In this document: positions 63,174-64,000 of the stretch, in pieces
Layout of the letters: the number at the start of each line of letters is the position of its first letter
Numbering within the stretch: the stretch's first letter is position 1
NCBI RefSeq assembly: GCF_002093745.1
Contig: NZ_MTSB01000015.1
Location: 1 to 64,000 of the forward strand
Direction: 5' to 3'
Source of the DNA: Pseudomonas graminis
GTDB lineage: Bacteria > Pseudomonadota > Gammaproteobacteria > Pseudomonadales > Pseudomonadaceae
DNA: 64,000 nt
Position numbers and translations under genes: made by a program
Notes under the pieces: model-generated
The model's input: only the letters and a program-made list of their open reading frames with translations
Told to the model about the DNA's origin: nothing
The model's database searches: none

Positions 63174-64000
63174 GGTTGAATCTCCATCGCAGGGCTATAG
63201 ACCCGCGGCGCACTGTGCTGCGGCAGGTGAATTAAATTGAGGTTATGACGGCGCGCCCATTGCAGGGCGAGGCCGGTGGGCGACGACAGGCTGACCAGTG
63301 TCTGAATGCCGGCGCGTAATACTTTCTGAATCAGTTCCAGGCTGCAGCGGCTGGTCACGATGGCCACGCCGCCGTCCACAGGAATGTCCTGACGGATCAG
63401 CGCGCCGATCAATTTGTCCAGCGCATTGTGCCGCCCGATGTCTTCGCGGCCCAACAGCAATTGGCCGGCGCTGTCCATGAAAACCGCGGCATGCACCGCG
63501 CCGCAATGGCGGCCAAGGGGCTGGAATTCGCCGATGCGCTGACGCAGGCCTTCCAGCCATTGAATCGGCGGCAGAGGCGCGCCGGGCAGCACGTTCAGTT
63601 CAGGCAGCGCCTGCTCGACCGCTTCGACGCCGCACAGCCCGCAACCGCTGGTGCCCGCCAGTTGCCGACGCTGCTGTTTGAGTTCCCAGAACGCGCGGCT
63701 GGCGATTTCGACTTCAGCCTGCATCGCCGAGCCACACCCGCTGAGCTTGAAATCGTAAATTTCATCACGCGAAGCAATGATGCCGCTGCCGAGGCTGAAG
63801 CCAACGATGAAGTCTTCCAGATCGGTCGGGCTGACCAGCATGACGGCCTGGCTGATGCCGTTGTAGGCAATGGCCAGTGCCACTTCTTCGGCCAGCGCAT
63901 TGCGTGCAGCATCCTGCCCCTCGAGGTTCGAGTAGCTGTAGGTCTGACTTGCTTCAGGGGCTGGCGCGGAAACGGGCGCCGAGCTGACCTTGCGCGTGAC
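63170..64000 (-). CDS. fdhD: FdhD, sulfurtransferase for formate dehydrogenase (5' end outside window)
   Basis: At least 277 codons are visible and the frame continues past the right end of the window, so the start is missing. The catalytic cysteine motif is CGLCG (in SGCGLCGVEAVEQALPEL). Other hallmarks are NGISQAVMLVSPTDLEDFIVGFSLGSGII, GREDIGRHNALDKLIGAL and SRCSLELIQKVLRAGI. FdhD moves sulfur from IscS to the molybdenum cofactor, which activates formate dehydrogenase. Its overlap with the FdhF-like gene indicates that this enzyme is its client. A GTG at 63883 is too short to be the real start. Confidence 0.94.
   Translation of the reverse strand, partial: VTRKVSSAPVSAPAPEASQTYSYSNLEGQDAARNALAEEVALAIAYNGISQAVMLVSPTDLEDFIVGFSLGSGIIASRDEIYDFKLSGCGSAMQAEVEIASRAFWELKQQRRQLAGTSGCGLCGVEAVEQALPELNVLPGAPLPPIQWLEGLRQRIGEFQPLGRHCGAVHAAVFMDSAGQLLLGREDIGRHNALDKLIGALIRQDIPVDGGVAIVTSRCSLELIQKVLRAGIQTLVSLSSPTGLALQWARRHNLNLIHLPQHSAPRVYSPAMEIQP

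Noticed and set aside
1..64000. CRISPR arrays, tRNA genes, intact insertion sequences
   Set aside because: I saw no regularly spaced repeats, tRNA-like folds or intact transposase genes in the window.

Overview
The window looks like chromosome of a Pseudomonas syringae-group bacterium. The evidence is a Pseudomonas-type 5S rRNA, a complete mgoBCAD (mangotoxin-regulatory, leudiazen-type) operon, three paralogous rsmX small RNA genes with GacA-type upstream palindromes, and a full type VI secretion (T6SS) cluster. Identifications rest on reading the translated sequence and recognising family motifs. No database search was run.

Layout. 1-276: end of one 5S rRNA gene, then a complete second 5S gene in tandem. 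301-6066 (minus): the mgo operon, mgoB-mgoC-mgoA-mgoD. 6836-15858: mostly housekeeping and accessory genes: a GntR regulator, an aldo/keto reductase, a HAD phosphatase, a YdgA-like protein, an MscS channel, a small membrane protein overlapping an unusual alpha/beta-hydrolase and PEP-synthase-like fusion, and a DUF2628 protein. 16005-16191: first rsmX gene with its GacA box.

16224-32589 is a lower-GC polymorphic-toxin island. Its active-looking core (minus) is vgrG, an Eag-type chaperone, a prePAAR/PAAR effector ending in a GH-E nuclease domain, and a SUFU-like immunity gene. Downstream lie displaced tips from older effectors: a GHH-nuclease tip with its immunity gene, a frameshifted Rhs tip with a SMI1/KNR4 immunity gene, and a stray Rhs-repeat fragment. 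Divergently (plus) lies a second effector with a Tse6-like C-terminus, three tandem paralogous immunity-like genes, a Tsi6-like immunity gene, a frameshifted small gene, an alarmone-hydrolase-like HD gene and one more small gene. Two decayed paralogous membrane genes and two DUF2628 paralogues bracket the island.

32767-53696 (minus) is the T6SS structural operon, in transcription order: unknown gene, tssB, tssC, tssE, tssF, tssG, tssH(clpV), tssJ, tssK, tssL, tssM, tagF, a second short TssM fused to an OmpA domain, hcp, tssA. There is no vgrG inside it; the only vgrG is in the toxin island. 54388-64000 carries an M48 membrane protease, two tandem rsmX genes, an unknown membrane-anchored protein, a RecQ-type helicase, a glycine-zipper protein, and an FdhF/YdeP-type molybdoenzyme overlapping fdhD, which runs off the right end.

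A likely theme (inference): the Gac/Rsm cascade links the rsmX copies to the mgo operon and T6SS that flank them, both of which belong to classes known to be Gac/Rsm-controlled in Pseudomonas.
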